Shown: piece after piece, positions 17,220 to 25,928 of the stretch | Layout: every line of letters begins with the position of its first letter | Numbering within the stretch: the stretch's first letter is position 1 | Assembly: GCA_025463305.1 (NCBI GenBank) | Contig: JAOBWK010000100.1 | Location: 1 to 52,658, forward strand | From: Ilumatobacteraceae bacterium | GTDB taxonomy: Bacteria; Actinomycetota; Acidimicrobiia; Acidimicrobiales; Ilumatobacteraceae | DNA length: 52,658 nucleotides | Reading direction: 5' to 3' | Translations under genes and position numbers: made by a program | The notes under the pieces: model-generated | The model's input: only the letters and a program-made list of their open reading frames with translations | What the model was told of the DNA's origin: nothing | Databases searched by the model: none

Positions 17220-18175
17220 GCTGCGCTCGCGTTCGCTGCGCCGAGCAGGCCGTGGTACTCGACGCTGTCGCCGGTCATCCCGAAGAACACCTCTTCGAGG
17301 GTGGCTCGCTGCTCGGTGAGCCCGTAGATGGCGATGCCGGCACCGAGCGCGAGGTCGCCGATCTGGGTGGGCGTGAGCCCGCGGACGTGCTGATCGTCGC
17401 CGGTGGTCGTCGCCGTGTTCGTGCCAGTTGACTTGCCAGTTGACTTGATGGTGGCACCTGCCTTGGTGAGCACGGCAGCGAGATCGTCGGGCCGGGCCGA
17501 ACGGACCTGCACCCAGTGCTCGCCCTGCGACGTGAACTCCTCCACGGTGGCGTCGGCGATCAACTTGCCGCGGCCGACGACGATGAGCCGGTCCGCGGTC
17601 ATCGCCATCTCGGTCATCAGGTGGCTGGAGACGAACACGGTGCGCCCCTCCGAGGCCAGCCAGCGCAGCAGGGTGCGGATCCACACGATGCCCTCGGGAT
17701 CGAGGCCGTTCACCGGCTCGTCGAACATCAGCACGGCGGGATCACCGAGCAGGGCGCCGGCGATGCCGAGGCGCTGTCCCATGCCGAGCGAGAACGTGCC
17801 GGCGCGCTTGCGGGCGACGTCGGCGAGGCCCACCTGCTCCAGCACGGTGGTGACGCGCTTGCGGCCGATGCCGTTGCTCTGGGCCAGGCACAGCAGGTGG
17901 TCGAAGGCTCGCCTTCCGCCGTGCAGCGCCTTCGCGTCGAGCAGCGCACCGACCTCGTGCAACGGGAACTTGTGCTCGCTGTACGGCTTGCCGTTGACGA
18001 GCGCGGTGCCCTTCGTCGGCGCGTCGAGGCCGAGGATCATCCGCATCGTCGTGGTCTTGCCGGCGCCGTTCGGCCCGAGGAAGCCGGTGACGCAGCCCGG
18101 GGTGATGTCGAACGAGAGATCGTCGACAGCGAGCGTGTCGCCGTACCGCTTGGTCAGACCGTTCAACTCGATCAT
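17216..18175 (-). CDS. ABC transporter ATP-binding protein (BcrA/DrrA-like)
   Basis: 319 aa. Walker A is GPNGAGKTTTMRM (34-46). The signature is FSLGMGQRLGIAGAL (BcrA-type variant of LSGGQ). Walker B is VLMFDEPVNGLDPEG, and the H-loop is in SSHLMTEM. A Ser/Thr/Gly-rich stretch around 245-265 interrupts the C-terminal part. It is coupled to the ABC-2 permease by a 4-nt overlap. The start codon at 18175 overlaps the stop of a seven-codon upstream reading frame. Confidence 0.88.
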   Translation of the reverse strand: MIELNGLTKRYGDTLAVDDLSFDITPGCVTGFLGPNGAGKTTTMRMILGLDAPTKGTALVNGKPYSEHKFPLHEVGALLDAKALHGGRRAFDHLLCLAQSNGIGRKRVTTVLEQVGLADVARKRAGTFSLGMGQRLGIAGALLGDPAVLMFDEPVNGLDPEGIVWIRTLLRWLASEGRTVFVSSHLMTEMAMTADRLIVVGRGKLIADATVEEFTSQGEHWVQVRSARPDDLAAVLTKAGATIKSTGKSTGTNTATTTGDDQHVRGLTPTQIGDLALGAGIAIYGLTEQRATLEEVFFGMTGDSVEYHGLLGAANASAA

Positions 18176-18192
18176 CTGGTCAACTCGATCAT
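18172..18192 (-). promoter_or_regulatory. Mini upstream ORF coupled to the ABC ATPase start
   Basis: ATG at 18192 begins the frame MIELTR and stops in TGA at 18172-18174, which overlaps the ATPase ATG (ATGA). Its Shine-Dalgarno GGAAGAGG lies about 6 nt upstream, whereas the real start has none of its own. The 13-nt string ATGATCGAGTTGA occurs twice, 17 nt apart, so the mini-ORF copies the first codons of the gene. Confidence 0.45.
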
Positions 18193-18304
18193 GTGCAACC
18201 TCTTCCGGGAGTTGCCGACAGTGAACACAGCGGACATGTGACCCCGGTAAGAGGTGCGAACGAAGGGGTAACACGCACGAAACCAACACCAGCGGGCGCG
18301 GTCT

Positions 18305-18310
18305 TAGAGT
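18305..18310 (+). promoter_or_regulatory. Putative -10 box of a leaderless promoter
   Basis: TAGAGT ends 7 nt before the amidohydrolase ATG at 18318, with no Shine-Dalgarno. It would drive the rightward part of the purine-like island (18318-21668). Confidence 0.5.
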
Positions 18311-18317
18311 TCGAACG

Positions 18318-19553
18318 ATGGTCACGAGCGAGCTCTCCGACACGTTCTCCAGCCCCGTCGACGCGGTCGGCGGGCCGACCACGATCCTGCGTGGCGGGCG
18401 GGTCGTGGATCCGGCGGCCGGGATCGACGCCCTGATGGACGTGGTCGTCAGCGGTGACCGCATCGTCGGGCTCGTCGCGCCGGCCGATCGCGATGCCGCA
18501 GTCGAGGCGACGGCCACGGTGATCGACGTCGCCGGCTGCCTCGTCACCCCGGGCCTGATCGACCTGCACGTGCACGTGATGCCGGGCCTCGGCGACTTCT
18601 GCGTGGAGGCCGACGAGGTGGGCGTCGGGATGGGTGTGCCCGTGCTCATCGACGGCGGCACGAGCGGGGTCGCCACGTTCGACCTCGCCCGGCGGGCGAT
18701 CATCGATCATCCGGCGACGAAGAGCAAGATCCTCGCGTTTATCGATCCGAACCAGCTCTACCTGGCGACGAAGGACTTCATCTGCCACAAGCTGGAGATC
18801 GCCAACGACGCCCGCAACATCGACGTCGATTCGCTGGCCGAGTCGCTGGAGCGCAACGCCGATGTCGTGATCGGGATGAAGGTGCGGGCCTGCTACACCG
18901 ACGACCCGACCGTGTCGCCGTTCCTCGAGGTCGCCAAGCGCGCGGCCGGCGAGCTGCCGATCATGGTCCACCTCGGCCGCTTCCCGCACACGCCGTGCAT
19001 CTCCACGCCGACGTTGCTGCAAGCGCTGCGCGGCGGCGACATCATCACCCACGCGTTCCGGGGCGGCGGCGGCACGCTCGATGCCTCCGGCGCGTTGGTG
19101 CCCGAGTTCGTGGACGCGCTCGAGCGCGGGCTGCGCCTCGACATCGGCCACTCCGGCACGGACTTCCGCTTCCGCGAGGCTCGCCGGCTGTTCGCGCACG
19201 GCGTGTTCCCGCACACGATCTCCACCGACCTGAACATCTTCAACATCGGCGGACCCGTCTTCTCGCTCGCCGAGACGATGACCAAGATCTGGGCGATGGA
19301 CGTGGACCTCGTCGACGTGATCGCGATGTGCACCAGCAACGCAGCCGCCAGCATCCGTCGCAGCGGAGAGTTCGGCACGCTCGCCCCCGGTCGCTCGGCC
19401 GAGATCAGTGTGCTGCGCATCGATGACGGCCCGGGCACGGTCTCCGACGGCTACGAGACCGTGGCCGTCGAGCGGCGCCTCTCCCCCGTCGGCTGCCTGC
19501 GCGCCGGCACCTGGTACGCACCCACGAGCCTCGGCGTCGACGTCGCGGCGTGA
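18318..19553 (+). CDS. Binuclear-metal amidohydrolase
   Basis: 411 aa, TIM-barrel amidohydrolase of the dihydroorotase/deacetylase-like group. Metal ligands are readable: H84-x-H86 in DLHVHV, the probably carboxylated lysine K188 in IGMKVRA, H218 in MVHLGR, H245 in THAFRG and the catalytic D304 in STDLN. The N-terminal [13 protein letters not shown] and C-terminal [14 protein letters not shown] form the usual small beta domain. Characterised relatives hydrolyse N-acyl amino acids or cyclic amides/ureas. It starts the rightward operon, 13 nt before the first Rieske gene, so hydrolysis of an opened heterocycle is a reasonable guess. Confidence 0.82.
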   Translation: MVTSELSDTFSSPVDAVGGPTTILRGGRVVDPAAGIDALMDVVVSGDRIVGLVAPADRDAAVEATATVIDVAGCLVTPGLIDLHVHVMPGLGDFCVEADEVGVGMGVPVLIDGGTSGVATFDLARRAIIDHPATKSKILAFIDPNQLYLATKDFICHKLEIANDARNIDVDSLAESLERNADVVIGMKVRACYTDDPTVSPFLEVAKRAAGELPIMVHLGRFPHTPCISTPTLLQALRGGDIITHAFRGGGGTLDASGALVPEFVDALERGLRLDIGHSGTDFRFREARRLFAHGVFPHTISTDLNIFNIGGPVFSLAETMTKIWAMDVDLVDVIAMCTSNAAASIRRSGEFGTLAPGRSAEISVLRIDDGPGTVSDGYETVAVERRLSPVGCLRAGTWYAPTSLGVDVAA

Positions 19554-19566
19554 TGGACCGGCCGTG

Positions 19567-20628
19567 ATGGAGCCGGAGTCCGTCGAGAACGTGTCGGTCG
19601 CGATCCGGCGGAACGATCGGGCTGTCGTCGAGATGCTCGAGGCGTTCTGGCACCCGGTCTGCACGCTCGACGAGTTGGAGGTGAGCGACAACGGCGTGCT
19701 CGCCGTGCAGCTGCTGGGTCGTGAGATCGCCGTGGCCCGGCTGGCCGATGGCACCGACTCTGACATCGACGACGACGGCACCGTCGTCGCGATGGACGAC
19801 CGCTGCGTCCACCGCTCGACCCGTCTCTCGGTCGGCTGGGCCGAGGCCGACGGCGTGCGCTGCGCCTACCACGGCTGGAAGTGGGACCGCAGCGGCCGGT
19901 GCATCGACATCCCGTCGATGCCCGACGGTCCGATCCCGGGCCGAGCACGGGTGCGCGCCTACCGCACCGATGTCCGCTACGGACTGGTCTGGGTCTGCCT
20001 CGACGAGCGCTCCGACGCAGTGGTCCCGGCGTTCGTGGCCGACGGTGATCCGTCGCTGCGGATCGTGTCCGGTGTGCCCTACACCTGGCCGGTGTCGGCG
20101 CTGCGCCGGGTCGAGAACTTCGTCGACCTCGCCCACTTCGCCTGGGTGCACGTCGGCACGCTCGGCCAGCGCGACCGACCGGTGCCGCCGATCCCCGAGA
20201 TCGAGCGGATCGACGGCGAGCTGCGCTTCACCTACGACCCGCCGAAGGACTTCGACGCGAGCGGTGCGGCGATGTACGGCTGGTCGCGCTACCGGATGCC
20301 GATCCCGTGCACCGTCAGCATCGAGTTCGAACTGGCCGACGGCGCGCGTCGGGTGCTGTGGATGACGGCGTCGCCGATCGATCTGGAGACCTGTCGCTCG
20401 TTCTGGTTCATGGCCCGCAGCGACGACGTCGATGGGCCCGACGGTCCCCACGTCGAGTTCCAGCGGATCGTGCTCGCCCAGGACCATCCCGTGGTCACCA
20501 ACCAGGTCCCGCGCGCCCTGCCGCTCGATCCGGCGGACGAGCTGTCGGTGCGCACCGACAAGGTGTCCATCGAGTATCGACGTTGGCTGCGCGAGCTCGT
20601 CGACGAACACATCGGAGCCCACGCATGA
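19567..20628 (+). CDS. Rieske non-heme iron oxygenase, alpha-type subunit (copy A)
   Basis: 353 aa. The Rieske [2Fe-2S] ligands are C80/H82 (DRCVHRS) and C99/H102 (CAYHGW). The mononuclear iron site is NFVDLAHFAWVH, with bridging D187 and ligands H190 and H195. Size and the N-terminal FWHPVCTLDEL match single-component-type oxygenases of the vanillate/caffeine demethylase kind, which need a separate reductase. No reductase gene is in the window. It lies between an amidohydrolase and Rieske copy B (ATGA overlap), so the two oxygenases are coupled. O- or N-dealkylation of a heterocycle is the favoured role (inference). Confidence 0.88.
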   Translation: MEPESVENVSVAIRRNDRAVVEMLEAFWHPVCTLDELEVSDNGVLAVQLLGREIAVARLADGTDSDIDDDGTVVAMDDRCVHRSTRLSVGWAEADGVRCAYHGWKWDRSGRCIDIPSMPDGPIPGRARVRAYRTDVRYGLVWVCLDERSDAVVPAFVADGDPSLRIVSGVPYTWPVSALRRVENFVDLAHFAWVHVGTLGQRDRPVPPIPEIERIDGELRFTYDPPKDFDASGAAMYGWSRYRMPIPCTVSIEFELADGARRVLWMTASPIDLETCRSFWFMARSDDVDGPDGPHVEFQRIVLAQDHPVVTNQVPRALPLDPADELSVRTDKVSIEYRRWLRELVDEHIGAHA

Positions 20629-21668
20629 GCACAGCTGTGCCCGGGACCGTCCCACTGACCGTCACCCGCGAGCTCACCAACACCGATCCCGCGCTGCGCA
20701 GCGCGTGGCACCCGGTGGCGTTGTGCGACGAGATCACGACGGAGCCGACCCAGGTCTGGCTGCTCGGCGAGCCGTGGGTGGTCGTGCGCGCCACGCCGGG
20801 CGCGGCACCGATCGCTCTGGTCGACCGCTGCCCGCACCGCCTTGCGCCCCTCTCGGCCGGACGCGTGCTGGCCGACGGCACCCTGCAGTGCGGCTACCAC
20901 GGCTGGCGGTTCGGCGCCGACGGCGGATGCACGCTCATCCCGGCGCTCGGGGCCGGTGCGACGTTGCCGCCGCGGGCCCGCGTGCAGGCCGCTGCGGGCG
21001 TGGCCGAGGTGGCGGGCATGGTGTGGCTCGCCCCCGAGGAGCCGCGCACGGTGCTGCCCGACGTGAGCCTCGTCGACGACTCGTTCGTACTCGGTCAGCT
21101 CTCGCCGGTGTCGACACCGGGATCGGCTGGCGCGATGCTCGACAACTTCCTCGACGTCGCCCACTTCCCGTTCGTGCACGCCGGCACGTTCGCCACCGAC
21201 GAGTCGGATCAGGTCGACGAGTACGACATCACCCGCACCGACGAGGGCTTCATCGCCGTCACCGAGCACAGCTTCGCCAACCACGAGGATCCCGGCGTGG
21301 CAGCCGGTTTCCGCCCACTCGTGCAACGCCGGCGGATGACCTACACGTACACCGGTCCGTTCACCGCGACGCTGCGCCTCGACTACGTCGACGCCGGCGG
21401 CACCAACCTGATCGTCTTCGCGATCCAGCCCGAGCGCGACGGCCATTGCCGGGTCTACACGTCGATCTACCGCGACGACATCGCACCGGAGGACATGCCC
21501 GGCGCCGTCGCGTTCGAGGAGCGGGTGCTCGCCGAGGACCTCGTCATCCAACACCGGATGCCACCGTCGCTCCCCCTCGACCTCACCGCCGAGGTGCACA
21601 TCAAGGCCGACAAGGTCACCATCGAGCTCCGCCGAGTCCTCGCCGCCTTCGTCGACTCGGCGCGCTAG
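20625..21668 (+). CDS. Rieske non-heme iron oxygenase, alpha-type subunit (copy B)
   Basis: 347 aa. Rieske ligands are C69/H71 (DRCPHRL) and C89/H92 (CGYHGW). The mononuclear site is NFLDVAHFPFVH, with D177, H180 and H185. Copy B resembles the cluster-less copy C at 31744-32667 more than copy A, sharing WLLG, MVWLAPE and DVAHFPFVH-like segments and the Lys-Ala-Asp-Lys (KADK) C-terminal region. It is coupled to copy A by ATGA. Its stop overlaps by 4 nt the stop of the convergent deaminase, where the two halves of the island meet. Confidence 0.88.
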   Translation: MSTAVPGTVPLTVTRELTNTDPALRSAWHPVALCDEITTEPTQVWLLGEPWVVVRATPGAAPIALVDRCPHRLAPLSAGRVLADGTLQCGYHGWRFGADGGCTLIPALGAGATLPPRARVQAAAGVAEVAGMVWLAPEEPRTVLPDVSLVDDSFVLGQLSPVSTPGSAGAMLDNFLDVAHFPFVHAGTFATDESDQVDEYDITRTDEGFIAVTEHSFANHEDPGVAAGFRPLVQRRRMTYTYTGPFTATLRLDYVDAGGTNLIVFAIQPERDGHCRVYTSIYRDDIAPEDMPGAVAFEERVLAEDLVIQHRMPPSLPLDLTAEVHIKADKVTIELRRVLAAFVDSAR

Positions 21669-22651
21669 GCCGGCTGCGCGAGCCAGGCGTCGATGCCGGC
21701 CAACGTGTCGGCCTTGAGGTCGGCGGGGGCGCCGCCGCACTCGATCGAGCAGCGCGCGATGAACGCGAGCTGCTCGTCGGTGAGGCCGAACTCGCGGCGA
21801 CACAGCTCGTACTCGTCGAGGAGGCCAGGCCCGAACAGCAGCGGATCGTCGGCGTTGATGCTGACCTTGACGCCGGCCTCGAGCAGGCGAGGCAGCGGGT
21901 GCTCGGCGAAGCCCGGGAAGACGCTGAGCATGATGTTCGAGGTCGGGCAGACGTCGAGGCACACGCCCTGCTCGACGAGCTGCTCGACCAGGCCGTCGAC
22001 CTCGAACGAGCGCACGCCGTGCTGGATCCGGTCGGCTCCGAGCAGATCGACGGAGTCCTTCACGAACTGACCGTGCTCGAGCTCGCCGGCGTGCGGCGTG
22101 ATCAGCAGCCCGCCCGCCTTGGCCACCGCGAAGCACTCGACGAAGTCCTGGGGCGGATGCCCGACCTCGTCGTTGTGCAACCCGAAGCTGACGACGCCAC
22201 GGTCCTTCAGCGAGATCGCCAGCTCGGCGATGGTCATCGCTTCCTCCGGCGTGTCGAGCACGCGGTCGACCGGCGCCATGAACCGCACGGTGATGCCGTG
22301 GGCCGCGGCGGCCTTGTCGAACACGTCGAGCACGATGTCCCACGTCGCTTCCAGGCTGCCCCAGATCGCCGTGTACTGGCCCGCCCACAGGGCGAGCTCG
22401 AGGTACACGGCGCCATCGGCGACGCCGTCGGCACAGATCTCGTCGGCGAGCCGCTCCCAGTCGGACCGATCGCGAAGCGTCTCCATCGTGGCCTGGCACG
22501 TCGCGCTGAACGCGGTGAAGTTGCCGTAACCGCGGATGACGGGGACCTCCATGTCGTACTTCGCAGCGAGGTCGGCGAGCGTCGACGGGCGCATGCCCAG
22601 CTCGAGGTGCAGGTGCAGATGCCCCTTGGGCAGTGCCTTCAGATCACGCAT
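21665..22651 (-). CDS. Adenosine-deaminase-family protein 1
   Basis: 328 aa, metal-dependent hydrolase that removes amino groups from adenosine-like purines. Metal and catalytic residues are H13/H15 (HLHLHLEL), H187 and E190 in PHAGE, H211 in QHGVRS, and D268/D269 in SINADDP. CPTSN (235-239) is also family-typical. The fifth His-rich turn at the N-terminus (GHLHLHLELGM) departs from the usual ELHxHLxG. It is the most distal gene of the leftward group, 117 nt after the flavoprotein gene. The exact substrate among adenosine, adenine or modified forms cannot be read. Confidence 0.88.
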   Translation of the reverse strand: MRDLKALPKGHLHLHLELGMRPSTLADLAAKYDMEVPVIRGYGNFTAFSATCQATMETLRDRSDWERLADEICADGVADGAVYLELALWAGQYTAIWGSLEATWDIVLDVFDKAAAAHGITVRFMAPVDRVLDTPEEAMTIAELAISLKDRGVVSFGLHNDEVGHPPQDFVECFAVAKAGGLLITPHAGELEHGQFVKDSVDLLGADRIQHGVRSFEVDGLVEQLVEQGVCLDVCPTSNIMLSVFPGFAEHPLPRLLEAGVKVSINADDPLLFGPGLLDEYELCRREFGLTDEQLAFIARCSIECGGAPADLKADTLAGIDAWLAQPA

Positions 22652-22768
22652 GATGGGTGGGGTCCTTTCGAGACAACAGGGAGTAGCGACGGAGGGCTTG
22701 CCCGACGAGCGGAGCGATCCCGAGCAGCACCAAAGGTCGCCCGCGACCGGAGGTGCGTCGCGAGGAAA

Positions 22769-24022
22769 CTAGGAATAGATCCCGGGGGGTGGGTCCCATC
22801 CTGTCAGGAGGTGGTGGCCGATCTCCTCGTGCTTCCAGTCGACGGGGTCGTGCAGCGACAGGGTGCGGGCGTTGCGCCAGTACCGGTCGAAGCCGTTGCC
22901 GGCGGCCGCTCCGCGCGTGCCGAGCATCGCGTAGATCTCCGACGTCGACCGAACGGCGGCGCGGCTGGCGACGGCCTTCGCGGCGTAGATCGGCAGGGCC
23001 AGCGCGGTGCGGTCGATCTCGCCGCGCTCGAACGCATCGAGCAGCGGACCGGTCGCCATGGTCGCGTGATAGGCGGCGACCAGGTCCGATGCGAGCTCGC
23101 CGCACAGGCGGCGCACCATCGGGTCGTCGACCGCGGTGGTGGCATCTGGGACGAGCGCCACGGCGGACGGCCACGGTCGCGTCGACGACGAGGCGAACGA
23201 CATCGCGACGCGCAGCGCGCCGAGACCGATGCCGACGAGCGTCGCGGCGAAGCCGGCCTGGTACCGCACCGCGTTCTGCGGCAGCGGCGCGCGACCCGGC
23301 TCGCTCGCCCGACGGTCGGCGTCGTGCTCCACGCCCGCGAACGTGATCGTGCCGCTGTCGGTGGCGCGTTGGCCGAGCGCGTCCCAGTCGCGGCGCACGG
23401 TCATGCCAGGCGCATCGCGTGGAACGAGGCCGAGCTGGAAGCCGAGCAGCGGGTTCGTGTCGATGCCGGGCACCGTCGGGTTGAACGCCCACACGGCGAT
23501 CTCGTCGGCCTCGGCCGCTCCAGTGGTGTAGATCTTCTCGCCGTCGATCGTGAAGCCGCCGGCGCTCGGCAGCACCACCGTCTGCCACGGCGCGTCGACG
23601 GTCTTGCCGGCCTCGGCGACCGCGAGGCCGATGATGTGCTGCATCCCGACGACCCGATCGGCGAACGGCTGCCGCATCGCGTCCGGGCAGTACACCGTGA
23701 TCTCGCGCACCAGCTCGTCGTGCACCTTGAAGATCTGCGCGACGGCGCTGTCGGCCATCGCCAACCGCACCTGCACCTCCAGCGATGCAGCGTGCGATGC
23801 TCCGACGCCACCGAGCTCGGCGGGCACACCGAGCGCGAGCGCACCCGTGTCCTTCAGCGCCGCGATCGATCGCGTCGGGTACCTGCCTGCGGCGTCGTGC
23901 TCGCGGGCCAGTGGGGCGACCACCGTGTGGATGGCATGATCGACCCGGGTGAGCACGGCGAGCTCCGCGTCGGTGAGCGCCGGCGGCGGGATCGCCGCAC
24001 CGAGCAGGCGGGCCAGCGTCAC
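22769..24022 (-). CDS. Acyl-CoA-dehydrogenase-fold flavoprotein, DszC/SfnB-like
   Basis: 417 aa. The N-terminal helical domain, central beta domain (AGGFTIDGEKIYTTGA at about 145-160) and C-terminal helical bundle follow the acyl-CoA dehydrogenase fold. The residue pattern, GQRATDSGTITFAGV and the end DWKHEEIGHHLLTGWDPP, looks like the flavin-dependent monooxygenase branch (DszC, SfnB) rather than true acyl-CoA dehydrogenases. The active-site Glu of dehydrogenases is not obvious. GTG 24022 overlaps the adenine-deaminase stop as GTGA, fixing the start. Context suggests oxidation or N-/S-hydroxylation of the island's substrate (inference). Confidence 0.72.
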   Translation of the reverse strand: MTLARLLGAAIPPPALTDAELAVLTRVDHAIHTVVAPLAREHDAAGRYPTRSIAALKDTGALALGVPAELGGVGASHAASLEVQVRLAMADSAVAQIFKVHDELVREITVYCPDAMRQPFADRVVGMQHIIGLAVAEAGKTVDAPWQTVVLPSAGGFTIDGEKIYTTGAAEADEIAVWAFNPTVPGIDTNPLLGFQLGLVPRDAPGMTVRRDWDALGQRATDSGTITFAGVEHDADRRASEPGRAPLPQNAVRYQAGFAATLVGIGLGALRVAMSFASSSTRPWPSAVALVPDATTAVDDPMVRRLCGELASDLVAAYHATMATGPLLDAFERGEIDRTALALPIYAAKAVASRAAVRSTSEIYAMLGTRGAAAGNGFDRYWRNARTLSLHDPVDWKHEEIGHHLLTGWDPPPGIYS

Positions 24023-25875
24023 GACCCACCGGCCTGGGCAACGCTGGCCGGATCGAACAGCCGGTGCACATCGTGGGCGTGCGTGGGACAGCGGCAGCAG
24101 ACCTGGCCGGGCAGAGCGGTCAGCACCACATCCACGAACGACTGCGAGGCCACGTCGATCAGACCCTTCTCGGTGAGGCCGAGGTCGGGCACGCCCGCCA
24201 GGCCGATGAACGCCATGATCATGAACGGCGCCTGGATCGTGCAGCCCAATGCTGCTGCCGCAGCGTTGACCGCGACGGACTGGTCGCGCACGATCTCCCA
24301 TGGCTCGTCGCTCATGATCCCGGCGATCGGCAGCGGGCACGTCGCGAGCACCTCGCCGTCGGCGACGGCGACGTAACCGCCACCGATCCCGGCGGCGGCG
24401 AGGGCGGCGTGGGCGATGTCGGCGTCGGTGGTGCCGACGATCACCAGGTTCTGGTTCTCGCAGTTGGTCGTGGCCGCGATCGCGCCGCGGCGCATGCCGA
24501 AGCCGCGCACGAAGCCCATCCCGATCGCCGTCGTGGCGTGGTGCCGATCGACGATCGCCACCTTCAGCACATCGCGGTCGGTGTCCGGCGCGACGACGCC
24601 GTCGGCGACCGCGAGCTCGGCGTGGAAGGCGCGCTTGAAGTAGCCGTCGTACATCTCGACCGCCTGCACCCAGGCCGTGTCGCCCTCGGCGGTGACCGCG
24701 AACGACGAGGCGCCGAGGCCCTCGGCGAGGTGCATCGTGCCCCGGCTCCAGTCGGGCATCGTGTCGGTGTTGGCGAACCTCGGCTCGCCGTGCTCGGCCA
24801 CGACTGCTCCGCCGACCACCACCATCGTCGGGCTGGGATCGGCGAGGTCCTCGACGAGCATCAGGTCGGCGAGCCGGCTCGGCGTGATCGAGCCGAGCAG
24901 GTGGTCGAGGCGGAAGTGGGTGGCGGCGTTGAGCGTGGCCATCCGGATCGCCATCACGGGATCGACCCCGGCGCGGATCGCCTGGCGGACGTGGTGGTCG
25001 ATGTGGCCCTGCTCGGCGAGGTCCTCGACGTGCTTGTCGTCGGCACAGAAGCAGATGTGGTGCATGCCCATCCCGAGCGCGTCGAGGTCGGCGAACACCG
25101 CCGGGCAGTTGTCGTTCATGCTCCCGGACATCACCGTGATCGCCATGCCGAGCCGCAACCGCTCGAGCACCTCGTCAGTGTTGAACGCGTTGTGGTCGTC
25201 GCCGACACCGCCGGCGATGTAGGCCCACAGTGGCTCCTCCGACAGTCGCGCGGTGTGGCCGGTGATCCGCTTGCCGGCGGCGAGCGCCGTCCATTGCTTG
25301 ATCGCGGAGTCGAGCGAGAGGTTGAACGGGTTGCCCTCGCCGAGCGTGACGGCATTGGCCCGCCCCATCCGCTCGAGCGTCTCCGCGCTCGTCACCACCG
25401 CTCCCCCGAGCTCCTTGTCCGGCAGCCGGGGCACCTCCGGCGAGATCTGCTGGAGGATCCGCAGCGGCGTGCCGGTGGTAGCGACGAGGTCCATGCCCGG
25501 TGCGCCGAGCACGTTGGCGATGCAGTTGGGATCCGCGAGCAGCGTGGTGGTGCCCTTCGGGACGATGACCCGGGCGAGCTCGCCGGGCGTGAGCATCGTG
25601 TACTCGATGTGGATGTGGGTGTCGATGAACGTCGGGATCACGAACAGACCGGTGGCGTCGATGATCTCCGGTGCGTCGAAGCGGCCGACGGGTGTCACCG
25701 CGGCGATGTGCGATCCGGCGATGACGACGTCGCGCAGCAGCACCTCACCCGTGTGCAACGCGACGACCTTGCCGCCGCGCACGATGATGTCGCCCGGCTC
25801 GGTTCCGTTGGCCACCAGGCGGAGGTGCTGCAGCTGCTCCGGTAACGGGAGCAGGTCGATCGGCAAGAAGCTCAT
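24019..25875 (-). CDS. ade: Adenine-deaminase-family protein with Cys/His-rich tail
   Basis: 618 aa (E. coli-type enzymes are about 590). The amidohydrolase core shows PTFIDTHIHIEYTM with H87/H89, and GHTARLS and CADDKHVEDL metal-site segments. The C-terminal half has the adenine-deaminase layout (TTNCENQNLVIVG, GGGYVAVADGEVLA, GLTEKGLIDV). Two departures are visible: LGEGNPFN in place of the usual LGExMN, and an extra tail CCRCPTHAHDVH near residues 595-606 that resembles a metal site. Canonical enzymes convert adenine to hypoxanthine; these changes may mean a related base. It is coupled to the flavoprotein gene by GTGA. Confidence 0.82.
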   Translation of the reverse strand: MSFLPIDLLPLPEQLQHLRLVANGTEPGDIIVRGGKVVALHTGEVLLRDVVIAGSHIAAVTPVGRFDAPEIIDATGLFVIPTFIDTHIHIEYTMLTPGELARVIVPKGTTTLLADPNCIANVLGAPGMDLVATTGTPLRILQQISPEVPRLPDKELGGAVVTSAETLERMGRANAVTLGEGNPFNLSLDSAIKQWTALAAGKRITGHTARLSEEPLWAYIAGGVGDDHNAFNTDEVLERLRLGMAITVMSGSMNDNCPAVFADLDALGMGMHHICFCADDKHVEDLAEQGHIDHHVRQAIRAGVDPVMAIRMATLNAATHFRLDHLLGSITPSRLADLMLVEDLADPSPTMVVVGGAVVAEHGEPRFANTDTMPDWSRGTMHLAEGLGASSFAVTAEGDTAWVQAVEMYDGYFKRAFHAELAVADGVVAPDTDRDVLKVAIVDRHHATTAIGMGFVRGFGMRRGAIAATTNCENQNLVIVGTTDADIAHAALAAAGIGGGYVAVADGEVLATCPLPIAGIMSDEPWEIVRDQSVAVNAAAAALGCTIQAPFMIMAFIGLAGVPDLGLTEKGLIDVASQSFVDVVLTALPGQVCCRCPTHAHDVHRLFDPASVAQAGGS

Positions 25876-25928
25876 CGGTGCATCCTCATCCGTACACGCT
25901 CATCCGTGCATCCTCATCCTGGGCAGCC
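25876..25928. repeat. Direct 14-bp repeat in the deaminase intergenic leader
   Basis: GTGCATCCTCATCC occurs at 25878-25891 and 25906-25919 (28-nt period). On the coding strand this gives GGATGAGGATGCAC twice, placing several ATGs and GGATGAGG ribosome-binding-like strings just before the adenine-deaminase start at 25875. It may tune translation or be a slippage product. Confidence 0.55.

Noticed and set aside
20432..24376. Very long plus-strand open frame (1314 codons)
   Set aside because: It runs across Rieske copy B and antisense to three well-supported genes, and its translation is Arg/Ala/Gly-rich without any motif. It is a GC-rich shadow.
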